From NCBI GenBank assembly GCA_964392365.1, contig CAYMPH010000001.1:310001-374000 (forward strand): a DNA stretch of 64,000 nt. Reading direction: 5' to 3'. Positions within the stretch are counted from its first letter, which is position 1. Each line of letters starts with the position of its first letter. The notes under the pieces were generated by a model. The model was given only the letters and a program-made list of their open reading frames with translations, was not told where the DNA came from and made no database searches. Position numbers and translations under genes: made by a program. This DNA comes from CAYMPH01 sp964392365 (GTDB lineage Bacteria; Spirochaetota; UBA4802; UBA5550). Positions 44,290 through 53,421 of the stretch are shown piece after piece.

Positions 44290-45522
44290 GTGAGTTCTTT
44301 TATTCAGAAACTTTTCGCTGAAAGAATCGGCGGAGCAAAATTCGGCATTGATGAAAAAATATATAAATTTGAAAAAATTAAAAGAGCAAAAAGGCAGGCA
44401 GTAAAAGATAATCCCGGTATCCGTTTAATTGATCTTGGAGTTGGCGAGCCTGATGAAAAAGCTTTTGATATTGTAATAAAAACTCTGCAGATAGAAGCTG
44501 AAAATCCTGAAAACAGGGGATACTCAGATAACGGAATTGATGAATTCAAATTTGCAGCAGCGCAATACATGAAAAATGTTTTCAATGTCAGCGGAATAAA
44601 CCCTGAAACTGAAGTTGTGCATGCAATCGGTTCCAAATCAGCCTTGTCAATGCTTCCTTCGGCATTTATAAATCCCGGAGATGTTGTTATAATGACTGTT
44701 CCGGGATATCCAGTTCTCGGAACGCACAGCGCCTGGTATGGAGGTGAGGTTTATAATCTGCCTCTGAAAAAAGAAAATAAATTCCTGCCCGATCTTAATC
44801 TGATCCCCGAAGACATTAAAAAAAGGGCAAAGATTATTCTTCTCAATTATCCGAATAATCCGACCGGAGCTGTAGCGGATTATGATTTTTTTGTCAAGGC
44901 TGTTGAGTTTGCCAGGGAAAATGAAATCATAATAATTCAGGATGCAGCTTATGCGGCATTGACCTTTAAATCCGCTCCTCTATCAATTTTGAGCGTCCCT
45001 GGTGCGAAAGATGTTGCTATTGAAATTCATTCTTTATCTAAATCATATAATATGACGGGATGGAGGATGGCTTTTGTTACTGGAAATGAACTTATAGTTA
45101 AGGCTTTTGCTAATGTTAAAGATAATTACGATTCAGGGCAGTTTAAGGCTATACAGAAAGCAGCTGCAGTTGCTTTGAAAAATCCTGATATAACAAAAAA
45201 AATAAATGCTAAATACGAAAGAAGACTCAAAGCTCTAGTTGAAACTCTTCGCGGTATAGGCTTTAATGCTGAGATACCAGGCGGAACATTTTATCTCTAT
45301 GTAGAAATTCCAAAGGGAATCAAGGGCGGAAAGAAATTTGAAAGCGCAGAGGATTTTTCGCAATTTATGATAAAAGAAAAACTCATCTCAACTGTTCCGT
45401 GGGATGATATTGGCAATTTTGTGCGTTTTTCCGCTACATTTGAAGCAGAAAATGAAAAGGATGAGCTGGAAATTCTCCGCGAGGTCAGGGAAAGGTTTTC
45501 AAGCCTCAGTTTCGAATTCTGA
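44290..45522 (+). CDS. dapL: LL-diaminopimelate aminotransferase
   Basis: A 410-aa class I PLP aminotransferase. The N-terminus QKLFAERIGGAKFG and LIDLGVGEPDEKAF are characteristic of DapL, which converts tetrahydrodipicolinate to LL-diaminopimelate in one step for lysine and peptidoglycan synthesis. PLP lysine K251 is in SLSKSYNMTGWRMAF; LLNYPNNPTGAV and the arginine near NFVRFSATFE are present. I chose GTG 44290, seven bases after AAAGAGG, rather than an upstream TTG (44284). This pathway replaces the succinylase or acetylase routes and occurs in plants, chlamydiae, spirochaetes and others. Confidence 0.9.
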   Translation: MSSFIQKLFAERIGGAKFGIDEKIYKFEKIKRAKRQAVKDNPGIRLIDLGVGEPDEKAFDIVIKTLQIEAENPENRGYSDNGIDEFKFAAAQYMKNVFNVSGINPETEVVHAIGSKSALSMLPSAFINPGDVVIMTVPGYPVLGTHSAWYGGEVYNLPLKKENKFLPDLNLIPEDIKKRAKIILLNYPNNPTGAVADYDFFVKAVEFARENEIIIIQDAAYAALTFKSAPLSILSVPGAKDVAIEIHSLSKSYNMTGWRMAFVTGNELIVKAFANVKDNYDSGQFKAIQKAAAVALKNPDITKKINAKYERRLKALVETLRGIGFNAEIPGGTFYLYVEIPKGIKGGKKFESAEDFSQFMIKEKLISTVPWDDIGNFVRFSATFEAENEKDELEILREVRERFSSLSFEF

Positions 45523-45540
45523 TTTAAGGGGCACTACATT

Positions 45541-47904
45541 ATGAAAAGAAAAATTATTATTATTTCCTCTGTAATAGGCAGTATAATTGCCCTTGCAGGC
45601 ATTGCTCTTGCAGTGCTGTATCTGACACAGAGGGAGTCTTATAATGATAAAATTTCCGCTGATGTAAAAGGTGAAATAGTAATTCAAAGAGGCGAAAATG
45701 GAATGCCTCATATTGAAGTGAAGAATGAAGAGGATCTATATTTTACTCTCGGATATCTGCACTCCCAGGACAGGAACAGCCTTATCGAATATTACCGTTC
45801 TATTGCAACAGGAAATGCAGAGAAGGTAATCGGGAAAAAAGGCGCATTGCTCGACAGGCTTTCGAAATCAATCGGCTTTTCCAGAGAAGCTTCTGCTTTA
45901 TATAAAAATTTAAAAGATTCTCAAAAGGTTTATATTAAAGCTTATGTTAAAGGAATTAATCTAATAAGAGGCAGAGGTTTCCAGGCAAATTTTTTAAAAA
46001 ACGAATGGAAAGAAGAGGATGTCGTTGCAATATTATTACTGAAAGAGTGGGCGAATGCTTTTTTAAATAATAAAGAAAATTTTTTCAGGCTGCCTATTCA
46101 AAGGAAAGACTTTAATACAAATAAATATTTTCCTGAAGACCTTTTGTATTATTATAATGATGATGAAGAAAATAATTTATCAGTAATAAAAAGACTGGAA
46201 GAGCTTGTTGAACAGTACATCGGAACTTTTAATAGAGGATTTGCTGTTTCAGTTCTGGAAAAAACAACAAAATCCGGCAAGCCTTACACTGCATACAGTT
46301 ATGATGATAAACTCTCGGTATATCCGGGATGGTATCCTTTACAGATAAAAATAAACAGCAGCGTATTCAGAGCTGTAACATTTAACGGATTGCCGTTTAT
46401 TTTTTCAGGAAACAGAAACGGTTTTTCTTTCTTCGGGTTTAATCTTGATATTGACACTCAGGATTATGTTATTGAAAAAGTAAAAATTGTAAATGATACA
46501 CCGCAATACCTTTCACAAAACGGATGGATAAACTTTAACGCTCATGAATATGATACTGATAAAAAAGCTAATAAAGAAGTTAAACCTGAAAAAATTGAAC
46601 CTATAGCTGCAGATAATAAAGACATGCTGGCTGTAAAAAAGAAAAAATATGATGATAGTTTTATTTCATCTATTTTTAATCAGTCTTTCCGTTATACTGA
46701 AAACGGTCCTGTTCTGAATGACATATTTACTGATTCTCCGCCAAAGGCCGATGTTGTTGTATTGAAATTCATAAGGCCTGATGCTGATTATATCGCATCT
46801 CTTTTTGAAATGCCGTTTGCAAAAGATATTAATGCTGCTAAGGCTTCTGTAATGAATACTTCCTCTTTACCTAAAGTTTATTTTTTTACAGAAAATAGTG
46901 AGACTGTAAAAGTTTATACCGGGAAAATTCCTTCACGTCAGCAGGGGTACACAGTCTTTAAACAGGGATTAAATACCGGCTGGAACGGTATGAATGAAAT
47001 TTCTCAGTACTATACAGGCATTACTGAAGAAACAGCAATGAGCTTTTATCCGACTGAAATAATTAACCAGGTACGGGAATTTGCGATCATAGACGAAAAT
47101 AGATACACTTCATTAAAAGCTGAATTTGATAATTTCAGCGTTATGAGCGAAAAGGATATAGATAGCTTTTTAACCAGCAAGAATTCTATTCTTGCTGAAA
47201 AATTTATTCCGATATTCCTTTCTATCCTGTCAACAAACCCTACAACATCTGCCAGACTCACGAGAATTTTTTTCCATGACTGGAACTATTCAATTGATTC
47301 CGATTCTGTAGCGCCGACTCTGTACCAGACAATTCTTGAACAATTTATTTATCATACTTTTAAGGATGACTATAAAGAAGATATTGAAGATATAATGAAA
47401 AAGTATTATTATATGAGCGGCATATTTTATAAGCTGGCTCATGAAAATACCACAGATGTTTTTGATGATGTAACAACAGATGCCCTTGAAAACAGGGAAA
47501 CTATTTTTGATATTTCTTTTTTAAAAGCAAACAGAATTTTAAACAGGAAGCTTGGTCCGATAATGGCAGACTGGAAATGGGGAAGAGTGCATAGAGGGCA
47601 TTTTCATATTCCATATGAAGATTCGAATTTTTTAAACAGAATTTTATATAAAATTGATGATCTTCCTTTTGAAGGCGGAGCATCTGCTGTTTTACTAAGT
47701 AGCCCGAATAGAGATTTAAAACCTTCCGCAGCTACTTCATTATACGGTTATTTCGGTATCGGAATATCAAATGTAAATATGAATTTTTCATATTCAGTAA
47801 ATCCTATGTCCACTTTTTATTACGGGAGTAAACGCACAGTTAATAATGCGGAATTTGAAACTGTAGCAGCAAAATATTTTACTATAATCAAACCTAACAA
47901 ATAG
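45541..47904 (+). CDS. Divergent penicillin acylase-family (S45, Ntn) protein
   Basis: A 787-aa protein anchored by an N-terminal helix (IIALAGIALAVLYL). The family's opening pattern is clear: IVIQRGENGMPHIEVKNEED...LGYLHSQDRNSLIEYYR. Penicillin/homoserine-lactone acylases mature by cleavage at G-S in GSNNW. Here the matching stretch is YIGTFNRGFAV, placing a threonine (T229) where the nucleophile serine is expected; Thr is a usable Ntn nucleophile, but the segment is two residues longer. The later P-x-WYPLQ and GLPFIFSGNRNGFSFFGF segments match the family. Could be an active Thr-type amidase or an inactive relative. It starts 18 bp after dapL. Confidence 0.8.
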   Translation: MKRKIIIISSVIGSIIALAGIALAVLYLTQRESYNDKISADVKGEIVIQRGENGMPHIEVKNEEDLYFTLGYLHSQDRNSLIEYYRSIATGNAEKVIGKKGALLDRLSKSIGFSREASALYKNLKDSQKVYIKAYVKGINLIRGRGFQANFLKNEWKEEDVVAILLLKEWANAFLNNKENFFRLPIQRKDFNTNKYFPEDLLYYYNDDEENNLSVIKRLEELVEQYIGTFNRGFAVSVLEKTTKSGKPYTAYSYDDKLSVYPGWYPLQIKINSSVFRAVTFNGLPFIFSGNRNGFSFFGFNLDIDTQDYVIEKVKIVNDTPQYLSQNGWINFNAHEYDTDKKANKEVKPEKIEPIAADNKDMLAVKKKKYDDSFISSIFNQSFRYTENGPVLNDIFTDSPPKADVVVLKFIRPDADYIASLFEMPFAKDINAAKASVMNTSSLPKVYFFTENSETVKVYTGKIPSRQQGYTVFKQGLNTGWNGMNEISQYYTGITEETAMSFYPTEIINQVREFAIIDENRYTSLKAEFDNFSVMSEKDIDSFLTSKNSILAEKFIPIFLSILSTNPTTSARLTRIFFHDWNYSIDSDSVAPTLYQTILEQFIYHTFKDDYKEDIEDIMKKYYYMSGIFYKLAHENTTDVFDDVTTDALENRETIFDISFLKANRILNRKLGPIMADWKWGRVHRGHFHIPYEDSNFLNRILYKIDDLPFEGGASAVLLSSPNRDLKPSAATSLYGYFGIGISNVNMNFSYSVNPMSTFYYGSKRTVNNAEFETVAAKYFTIIKPNK

Positions 47905-47914
47905 GGGGGTATAA

Positions 47915-49216
47915 ATGTTCAGCAGAGAATATGAGTCAATTTCTGAAAAAAAGCTGAAAGAACTGCAGCTTGAGCGCATGAAATGGTCTTTAAAGCATTC
48001 ATATGATAATGTTCCATTTTATAAGAACAGCTTTGACAAAGCAGGTTTTAAGCCTGAGGATTTTAAATCTCTTGATGATATGAAAAGAGTTCCTTTCCTG
48101 ACAAAGAAGGATATGAGGGCATCGTACCCTTTTGGACTTTTTGCAGTTCCCCTTGATAAAGTTATCAGAGTACATTCATCTTCCGGAACAACAGGAAATG
48201 CGACAGTTGTCGGTTATACCAAAAATGATATAGAACTTTTTTCCGAGGTTGTGGCCCGCTGTCTGGTTTCTTACGGCGCTACAGAGAAAGATATTATTCA
48301 GGTAGCTTACGGCTACGGACTTTTTACAGGCGGTCTTGGTCTGCATTACGGCTCGGAAAAATTGGGCGCCATGACAGTCCCTATTTCGGGCGGAAATACA
48401 GAAAGACAGCTTATGCTGATAAAAGATTTCGGCACAACAATGATTGCATGCACACCGTCATATATGCTCAACATCGCAGATTATATTGAGAAAAAAAGGC
48501 CGGATTTTAAAATAAAAGACACAAAACTCAGAGCTGGAATATTCGGAGCTGAGCCATGGTCTGAAGCAATGCGAAATGAGATACAGACAAAACTTGGAAT
48601 AGATGCCTATGATATCTACGGCTTAAGTGAAATTATCGGGCCTGGAGTTTCTGCTGAATGTTCCCAGAAATCCGGTCTTCATATTTTTGAGGATTATTTT
48701 TATGTGGAAATTATTGATCCGGAAACAGGCGAGATTCTGCCTGAAGGAAGCAAGGGGGAAATTGTATATACATCACTTACAAAAGAAGCCTGCCCTGTAA
48801 TCAGATACAGATCAAGAGATATTACCAGACTGTATCACGATAACTGCAAATGCGGAAGAACTATAGTCAAGATGGAAAAAGTCACAGGCAGATCTGATGA
48901 TATGCTTATTATAAGAGGGGTAAATGTATATCCTTCACAAATAGAAACTATTATCATTGAAGCGGAAGGAACTGAGCCTCATTATCAGATCATCCTCGAC
49001 AGGGTCGGAGCTCTGGATGATATTGAAATCAAAGTGGAAGTCAATGAGAAGCTTTTCTCTGATGAACTGAAGGTTCTGGACGGCCTGAAAAAGAAATTAA
49101 CAGACAGGATGAGAAGTGTTCTTGGTATTTCAGCGAAGGTTACACTTGTTGAGCCTATGTCCATTGCAAGAAGCGAAGGCAAGGCAGTGCGGGTTATTGA
49201 CAAAAGAAAAATATAA
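47915..49216 (+). CDS. paaK: Phenylacetate-CoA ligase
   Basis: A 433-aa acyl-CoA ligase of the PaaK group. SSSGTTGNATVVGYT is the P-loop, DIYGLSEIIGPGVSAEC the A5 region, IRYRSRDITRLY and GRSDDMLIIRGVNVYPSQIE the hinge and C-terminal motifs. It activates phenylacetate and related aryl acids with CoA and ATP. It starts the cluster paaK-ACT-iorA-iorB; in this context it probably handles the aryl-acetyl-CoA products of the indolepyruvate oxidoreductase, in either direction. Preceded by a G-rich ribosome site only ten bases after the acylase stop. Confidence 0.93.
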   Translation: MFSREYESISEKKLKELQLERMKWSLKHSYDNVPFYKNSFDKAGFKPEDFKSLDDMKRVPFLTKKDMRASYPFGLFAVPLDKVIRVHSSSGTTGNATVVGYTKNDIELFSEVVARCLVSYGATEKDIIQVAYGYGLFTGGLGLHYGSEKLGAMTVPISGGNTERQLMLIKDFGTTMIACTPSYMLNIADYIEKKRPDFKIKDTKLRAGIFGAEPWSEAMRNEIQTKLGIDAYDIYGLSEIIGPGVSAECSQKSGLHIFEDYFYVEIIDPETGEILPEGSKGEIVYTSLTKEACPVIRYRSRDITRLYHDNCKCGRTIVKMEKVTGRSDDMLIIRGVNVYPSQIETIIIEAEGTEPHYQIILDRVGALDDIEIKVEVNEKLFSDELKVLDGLKKKLTDRMRSVLGISAKVTLVEPMSIARSEGKAVRVIDKRKI

Positions 49217-49227
49217 CGGAGGCGGAT

Positions 49228-49659
49228 ATGAATTTAATACAACTTTCAGTATTTATCGAAAACAAGCCGGGCCATCTTCAGAATGTTCTAAAAATTCTCT
49301 CTGAGGAAAAGATCAATATAATAACACTTACTATAGCAGAAAGTTCAGATTTCGGAATTCTCCGACTTATTGTAAATGATCCCGAGAAAGCTTCATCAAA
49401 GCTCAGGGAGCATCATATAACAAGTTCATTAACAGATGTTCTTGCCATCGAAATAGATGATAATCCGGGTTCTCTCTATAAGGCAATCGATACTTTTACC
49501 AAAAGAAATTTAAACATTGAATATATGTATGCATTTACTGAAAAAAGAAAAGGCCGTGCAGTTATGATATTCAGATTTGATGATGTTGAAACCGCCAAAA
49601 AGGCAATATCAGAAGAGAAATTTACAATCGTTGACAGGATAGAAATAATCGGAGAGTAA
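49228..49659 (+). CDS. Tandem ACT-domain protein
   Basis: A 143-aa protein with two ACT domains (about 1-68, QLSVFIENKPGHLQNVLKIL, and 70-143, VLAIEIDDNPGSLYKAIDTF). ACT domains bind amino acids and control metabolic enzymes. Its place between paaK and iorA, a recurrent arrangement in anaerobes, suggests it senses an aromatic or branched amino acid and regulates the pathway. Strong GGAGGCGG ribosome site; 11 bp after paaK. Confidence 0.92.
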   Translation: MNLIQLSVFIENKPGHLQNVLKILSEEKINIITLTIAESSDFGILRLIVNDPEKASSKLREHHITSSLTDVLAIEIDDNPGSLYKAIDTFTKRNLNIEYMYAFTEKRKGRAVMIFRFDDVETAKKAISEEKFTIVDRIEIIGE

Positions 49660-49663
49660 TTAA

Positions 49664-51229
49664 ATGGGCAGGAAAGTTATGTTGGGCAATGAAGCCATTG
49701 CCAGAGGAGCTTATGAGGCGGGCTGTCATGTAGCAGCAGGATATCCCGGGACTCCAAGTACTGAAATACTTGAAACAATTGCATATAGATATAAAGAAAT
49801 AAAATCACAGTGGTCGCCGAATGAAAAGGTTGCACTGGAGGTTGCTGCAGGCGCTTCAATTGCCGGAGCGAGATCTCTTGCTGCAATGAAGCATGTGGGC
49901 CTCAATGTGGCAGCTGATCCGCTCTTTACTTTTTCCTATACTGGCGTGAATGGAGGTTTTGTAATCATCAATGCTGATGATCCCGGAGCCTGGAGCTCGC
50001 AGAATGAGCAGGATAACAGGCACATGGCAAGAGCCGCAAAGGTCCCGATGATTGAACCTTCCAGCCCTGAAGAGGCAAGAGAATTTACAAGAATAGCTTT
50101 CGATATATCAGAAGAATTTGACCGCCCTGTAATTGTGAGGATCACAACACGTATTGCACATTCCCAGGGAATTGTTTCTGAAATGGAAAGAAAAGAAGTT
50201 CCTGTAAGGGAATTTATCCGCAATCCGCAGAAATATGTAATGATTCCTGCACACGCAAGACCCAGGCATAAATTTATTGAAGAGCAGATGCTTAAACTAA
50301 AAGATTATTCAGAAAAATCCGGGTTGAACAGAATTGAATGGGCAGGAAAAAAACGCGGCATTATAACAAATGGAGTTGCTTATCAGTATGTTAAAGAAAC
50401 ATGCCCGGATGATTCTGTTTTGAAAATCGGCATGGTTTGGCCTTTGCCTGATGCGCTTATCAGAAAATTTGCTGCAGGTGTTGAAGAGCTTTATGTTGTT
50501 GAGGAGCTCGATCCTTTTATTGAAGATTATGTAAAAGCTCTCGGTTTTAAAGCTATCGGGAAAGATATTATTCCTCTTCTTGGCGAGCTTACTCCGGAGA
50601 TTGTTAATTTTGCCATGAATGGTAAAAAAATAGAGAAAACAGTTCCTGATTATACAGAACCTGTACCTGGCAGGCCGCCGTCACTATGCAAGGGCTGCCC
50701 TCACGCCTGGGTTTTCGAGATACTGAAAAAACTTGATATGGTCGTAAATGGCGATATCGGGTGCTACACACTTGGTGTTCTTCCGCCATATTCTGCAATG
50801 CATACTCAGGGGTGCATGGGAGCAAGCATCGGCATGCATCTTGGTTTTGAAAAAGCTCACGGTCCGGAAATGGCGGCAAAAAGTGTTGCAGTTATCGGGG
50901 ATTCAACCTTTATACATTCAGGCATTACAGCGCTTATTGATCTTGTATATAACAAGGGAACAGGAACAGTAATAATTCTTGATAACAGAATAACTGCAAT
51001 GACAGGCCATCAGGAAAATCCCGGAACTGGAAAAACTTTAATGGGCGAGGAAACTCATGAGCTTGATCTTGAGATGGTTTGCAGAGCAGCCGGAGTTAAA
51101 AGAGTTACAGTCATAGATCCGAAAAATATCGGAGAACTTGAAAAAATTATTGTGGAAGAAACAGCAGCGCGCGAGCCGTCGGTAATTATAACACGCCGCA
51201 GGTGCATCCTTGTCAAGGGAGGAGCATAA
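49664..51229 (+). CDS. iorA: Indolepyruvate:ferredoxin oxidoreductase alpha subunit, without C-terminal ferredoxin domain
   Basis: A 521-aa TPP-dependent 2-oxoacid oxidoreductase alpha subunit. The pyrimidine-binding part begins GNEAIARGAYEAGCHVAAGYPG; the TPP/Mg motif is NGDIGCYTLG...VIGDSTFIHSG...ILDN. It oxidatively decarboxylates aryl pyruvates to aryl-acetyl-CoA, reducing ferredoxin. Typical IorA proteins continue after the PSVIIxRRxC motif with two [4Fe-4S] motifs; here the chain stops at RRRCILVKGGA, about 70 residues short, with the stop overlapping iorB. Electron transfer must then involve another protein, or this variant differs. Confidence 0.92.
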   Translation: MGRKVMLGNEAIARGAYEAGCHVAAGYPGTPSTEILETIAYRYKEIKSQWSPNEKVALEVAAGASIAGARSLAAMKHVGLNVAADPLFTFSYTGVNGGFVIINADDPGAWSSQNEQDNRHMARAAKVPMIEPSSPEEAREFTRIAFDISEEFDRPVIVRITTRIAHSQGIVSEMERKEVPVREFIRNPQKYVMIPAHARPRHKFIEEQMLKLKDYSEKSGLNRIEWAGKKRGIITNGVAYQYVKETCPDDSVLKIGMVWPLPDALIRKFAAGVEELYVVEELDPFIEDYVKALGFKAIGKDIIPLLGELTPEIVNFAMNGKKIEKTVPDYTEPVPGRPPSLCKGCPHAWVFEILKKLDMVVNGDIGCYTLGVLPPYSAMHTQGCMGASIGMHLGFEKAHGPEMAAKSVAVIGDSTFIHSGITALIDLVYNKGTGTVIILDNRITAMTGHQENPGTGKTLMGEETHELDLEMVCRAAGVKRVTVIDPKNIGELEKIIVEETAAREPSVIITRRRCILVKGGA

Positions 51230-51801
51230 TGAAGAATGTAATATTTGCCGGAGTAGGCGGTCAGGGTGTAATACTGGTCAGTAAGATATTAATGGAAGCT
51301 GCGAAAAATGCAGGCTATGATGTAAAGGAATCTGAAGTGCACGGTATGGCTCAGCGGGGCGGAAGTGTTGACTGCCATGTCAGATACGGGAAAGAGGTAT
51401 TTTCCCCAATAATTGAAAAGGGAACTGCGGATTATATTGTAAGCCTTGAACTGCTTGAGATTATGAGAAAGCTTGATTATCTTTCCCCGGATGGGATGGT
51501 AATTATTAATATGGATAAAATAAATCCTGCTCCGGTTGAAACAGGTGCAATGAAATATCCGGCTGATCTGGAATCGTGGCTTAAAGATAATGTGAAAAAA
51601 AGCCACGTAATTAATACTGAAGGCGCTTTGAAGGAAGTAAGTTCCAGAAAAGCTTTAAATGTTGTAATGCTCGGCGCTCTTTCAAAATTTCTTGAATTCA
51701 AAGAAGATGAATGGGAAAAGGCTATAAAACATTGCGTAAAAGAAAAATTTTACGATATGAATATAAAAGCATTCAATCTTGGCAGAGGGCTTGTTCAATA
51801 A
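51229..51801 (+). CDS. iorB: Indolepyruvate:ferredoxin oxidoreductase beta subunit
   Basis: A 190-aa gamma-domain subunit (VIFAGVGGQGVILVSKIL at the N-terminus, SEVHGMAQRGGSVDCHVR), which binds CoA and completes the IorAB enzyme. I start it at ATG 51229, overlapping the iorA stop by one base and with GGGAGGAG ahead, rather than an in-frame GTG 27 bases upstream inside iorA. A terminator follows at 51876. Confidence 0.93.
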   Translation: MKNVIFAGVGGQGVILVSKILMEAAKNAGYDVKESEVHGMAQRGGSVDCHVRYGKEVFSPIIEKGTADYIVSLELLEIMRKLDYLSPDGMVIINMDKINPAPVETGAMKYPADLESWLKDNVKKSHVINTEGALKEVSSRKALNVVMLGALSKFLEFKEDEWEKAIKHCVKEKFYDMNIKAFNLGRGLVQ

Positions 51802-51875
51802 CTTTAATTTAATTAATTGCTGGAATTAATTATTCAAATTTTGACTTCTAAAAAATAATAAATATTTTCAATCAT

Positions 51876-51907
51876 AAAAGCAGCTTGTCAGTTATAGCTG
51901 CTTTTTT
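51876..51907 (+). terminator. Intrinsic terminator of the paaK-iorAB operon
   Basis: AAAAGCAGCT / AGCTGCTTTT 10-bp stem, 10-nt loop, ending in six T, 75 bases after iorB. Confidence 0.85.
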
Positions 51908-52081
51908 ACTTTAAATGTTCCAATGCCGGTTGTAGAGCTTGTTGTGCTCCAGCACAATTAACATTAACACTGTCTATTTTAAAGCAGGGTGCTTTTTGTG
52001 AATTTTTTCACTGGAATTTCTCAATGTTTAATATAAATTAACACAATGAATGTAGGAACGATTTTTATGGAAGGTGTTTTT

Positions 52082-52876
52082 ATGACTATTGCAAAGATAA
52101 AAAACATTCAGCTTTATTATGAAACCCATGGAGAAGGAATTCCTTTATTGCTTGTTGCAGGTCTTGCTTCAGACTCGCAAAGCTGGGCTCCTGTTCTGAA
52201 TAATTTAAAAACTCATTTTAATGTTATCCTTCATGATAACAGGGGAGTGGGAAGAACCATCCCTTCTGACATTTCATTGGATATACATCAGATGGCTGAC
52301 GATTGCATTGCCCTTATTCAGCATCTTGGATTGCCCGGTGTTAATCTTCTCGGGCATTCAATGGGCGGGTTTATTGCGATGGATTGCGCAATCCGGTACC
52401 CTGAATATGTAAACAAGTTGATTCTTGCCGGCACTGCGCCTTTTAATTCAGAGCGGAATAATCTGTTATTTTCTGATTGGGCTTCATGTTTTGAATCAGG
52501 AATGGACATGGAACTGTGGTTTAGAAATATATTCTACTGGGTATTCTCAAAACGGTTTTTTAAGGATACAAAAGCAGTAAAAGATGCGATTCAATTTGAG
52601 ATAAGTTACCCGTATCCTCAAGGTAAAACTGCATTTAGAAATCAGGTAAAGGCTATTGCTGATTTCAATTGCTCCCGGGATTTATCGCGCATTCGATCTA
52701 AAACACTGGTTCTCTTTGGAGAGGAGGATTTGCTGTTTCCTGAGAAAGATTTCAGAAAATTCCTCGAAAAAATTCCTGATGCAGAGTTTTCAGTGATTCA
52801 GAATGCTGCTCATTCGATACATATGGAAAATCCTGAAACATTTACTGAAAGGATTTTAGAATTTCTGCAAAGATAA
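52082..52876 (+). CDS. Alpha/beta-fold hydrolase, cytoplasmic
   Basis: A 264-aa protein, with oxyanion segment LLLVAGLASDSQSW, nucleophile GHSMGGFIAMD (S93), acid in LVLFGEEDLLFPEKD and histidine in NAAHSIHMENPE. Complete triad; resembles 3-oxoadipate enol-lactonase and other small esterases, but the substrate is unknown. I chose ATG 52082 because GGAAGGTG (52069-52076) is correctly spaced; ATG 52046 would add twelve residues. A monocistronic unit. Confidence 0.88.
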   Translation: MTIAKIKNIQLYYETHGEGIPLLLVAGLASDSQSWAPVLNNLKTHFNVILHDNRGVGRTIPSDISLDIHQMADDCIALIQHLGLPGVNLLGHSMGGFIAMDCAIRYPEYVNKLILAGTAPFNSERNNLLFSDWASCFESGMDMELWFRNIFYWVFSKRFFKDTKAVKDAIQFEISYPYPQGKTAFRNQVKAIADFNCSRDLSRIRSKTLVLFGEEDLLFPEKDFRKFLEKIPDAEFSVIQNAAHSIHMENPETFTERILEFLQR

Positions 52877-53022
52877 ATTGCTTTTTTAATGAAAAGTATG
52901 TAAATTATTTACAGCTCAGGATTTATTTTTTAATGAATATTATGTCTCATTTTCAAATTTTGGAGGAAAAAGTAATTCAGTAAATTTATTATATATCCGA
53001 TTTAAAAATTAGGCCGCTTAAG

Positions 53023-53042
53023 TCCGTTCATGGAGGAACGGA
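53023..53042 (+). promoter_or_regulatory. Hairpin in the leader of the small FlgM-like gene
   Basis: TCCGTTC - ATGGAG - GAACGGA is a perfect 7-bp stem whose loop contains an ATGGAG decoy. The true ribosome site CATGGAGG lies nine bases downstream. It might regulate translation or be fortuitous. Confidence 0.35.
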
Positions 53043-53059
53043 TGGTCATGGAGGTTTTT

Positions 53060-53227
53060 ATGAAGAGTCTCATGAAAAAGGATGATCGTGAGATAACGCA
53101 GTGCAGCATTCCGAAACGGGATTCAGACAAAATCCGCGACTATCGAGAGAGAATCGCAGACGAAGCATATCTTGAACACGCTATAAGCAAGATTGCTACT
53201 GATTTATCTCATTATCTGACAAAATGA
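53060..53227 (+). CDS. Small protein, possibly FlgM-like
   Basis: A 55-aa protein starting at ATG 53060 with GGAGG seven bases ahead. A longer frame from 53030 exists, but its start lies in a hairpin. The C-terminal 30 residues (DKIRDYRERIADEAYLEHAI, then SKIATDLSHYL) recall the FlgM pattern, in which a K-I-x2-Y/L-R-x-x-I segment precedes a helix ending in IA-x2-L. FlgM is the anti-sigma factor of flagellar sigma-28. The match is short, no flagellar gene is nearby, and the Y-x-V-D core is not clear, so this is tentative. Confidence 0.5.
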   Translation: MKSLMKKDDREITQCSIPKRDSDKIRDYRERIADEAYLEHAISKIATDLSHYLTK

Positions 53228-53293
53228 ATGGTATTATTTTTTATGAGCGGCGCTGTTAAAAGGCACCGGATGTTGGCTTTTTTTTATATTTTA

Positions 53294-53322
53294 AGAGCAC
53301 ATTGAATTCATAAATGTGCTCT
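53294..53322 (+). terminator. Hairpin after the small gene
   Basis: AGAGCACATT / AATGTGCTCT 10-bp perfect stem with 9-nt loop, 67 bases after the small gene. No strong T-tract follows, so a terminator or an RNA-stabilising hairpin are both possible. Confidence 0.5.
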
Positions 53323-53365
53323 CAGGGGAATTACAGAATAAATAATTCAAGGATTCCCTTATAAT

Positions 53366-53405
53366 ATTTGCCTTTCTTTCCGAAAATAAGGGGAGAAAGG
53401 CAAAT
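53366..53405 (+). terminator. Long hairpin just upstream of the AI-2E transporter gene
   Basis: ATTTGCCTTTCT / AGAAAGGCAAAT 12-bp perfect stem, 16-nt loop, ending 16 bases before ATG 53422. It can end upstream transcription, or, being so close to the next start, act on its mRNA. Confidence 0.5.
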
Positions 53406-53421
53406 TTATTTTGAGGCGTGA

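Noticed and set aside
53366..53405. CRISPR-like or attachment-site reading of the two hairpins at 53.3-53.4 kb
   Set aside because: The two stems are unrelated to one another and there is no repeat-spacer pattern; simple terminator or mRNA hairpins explain them.
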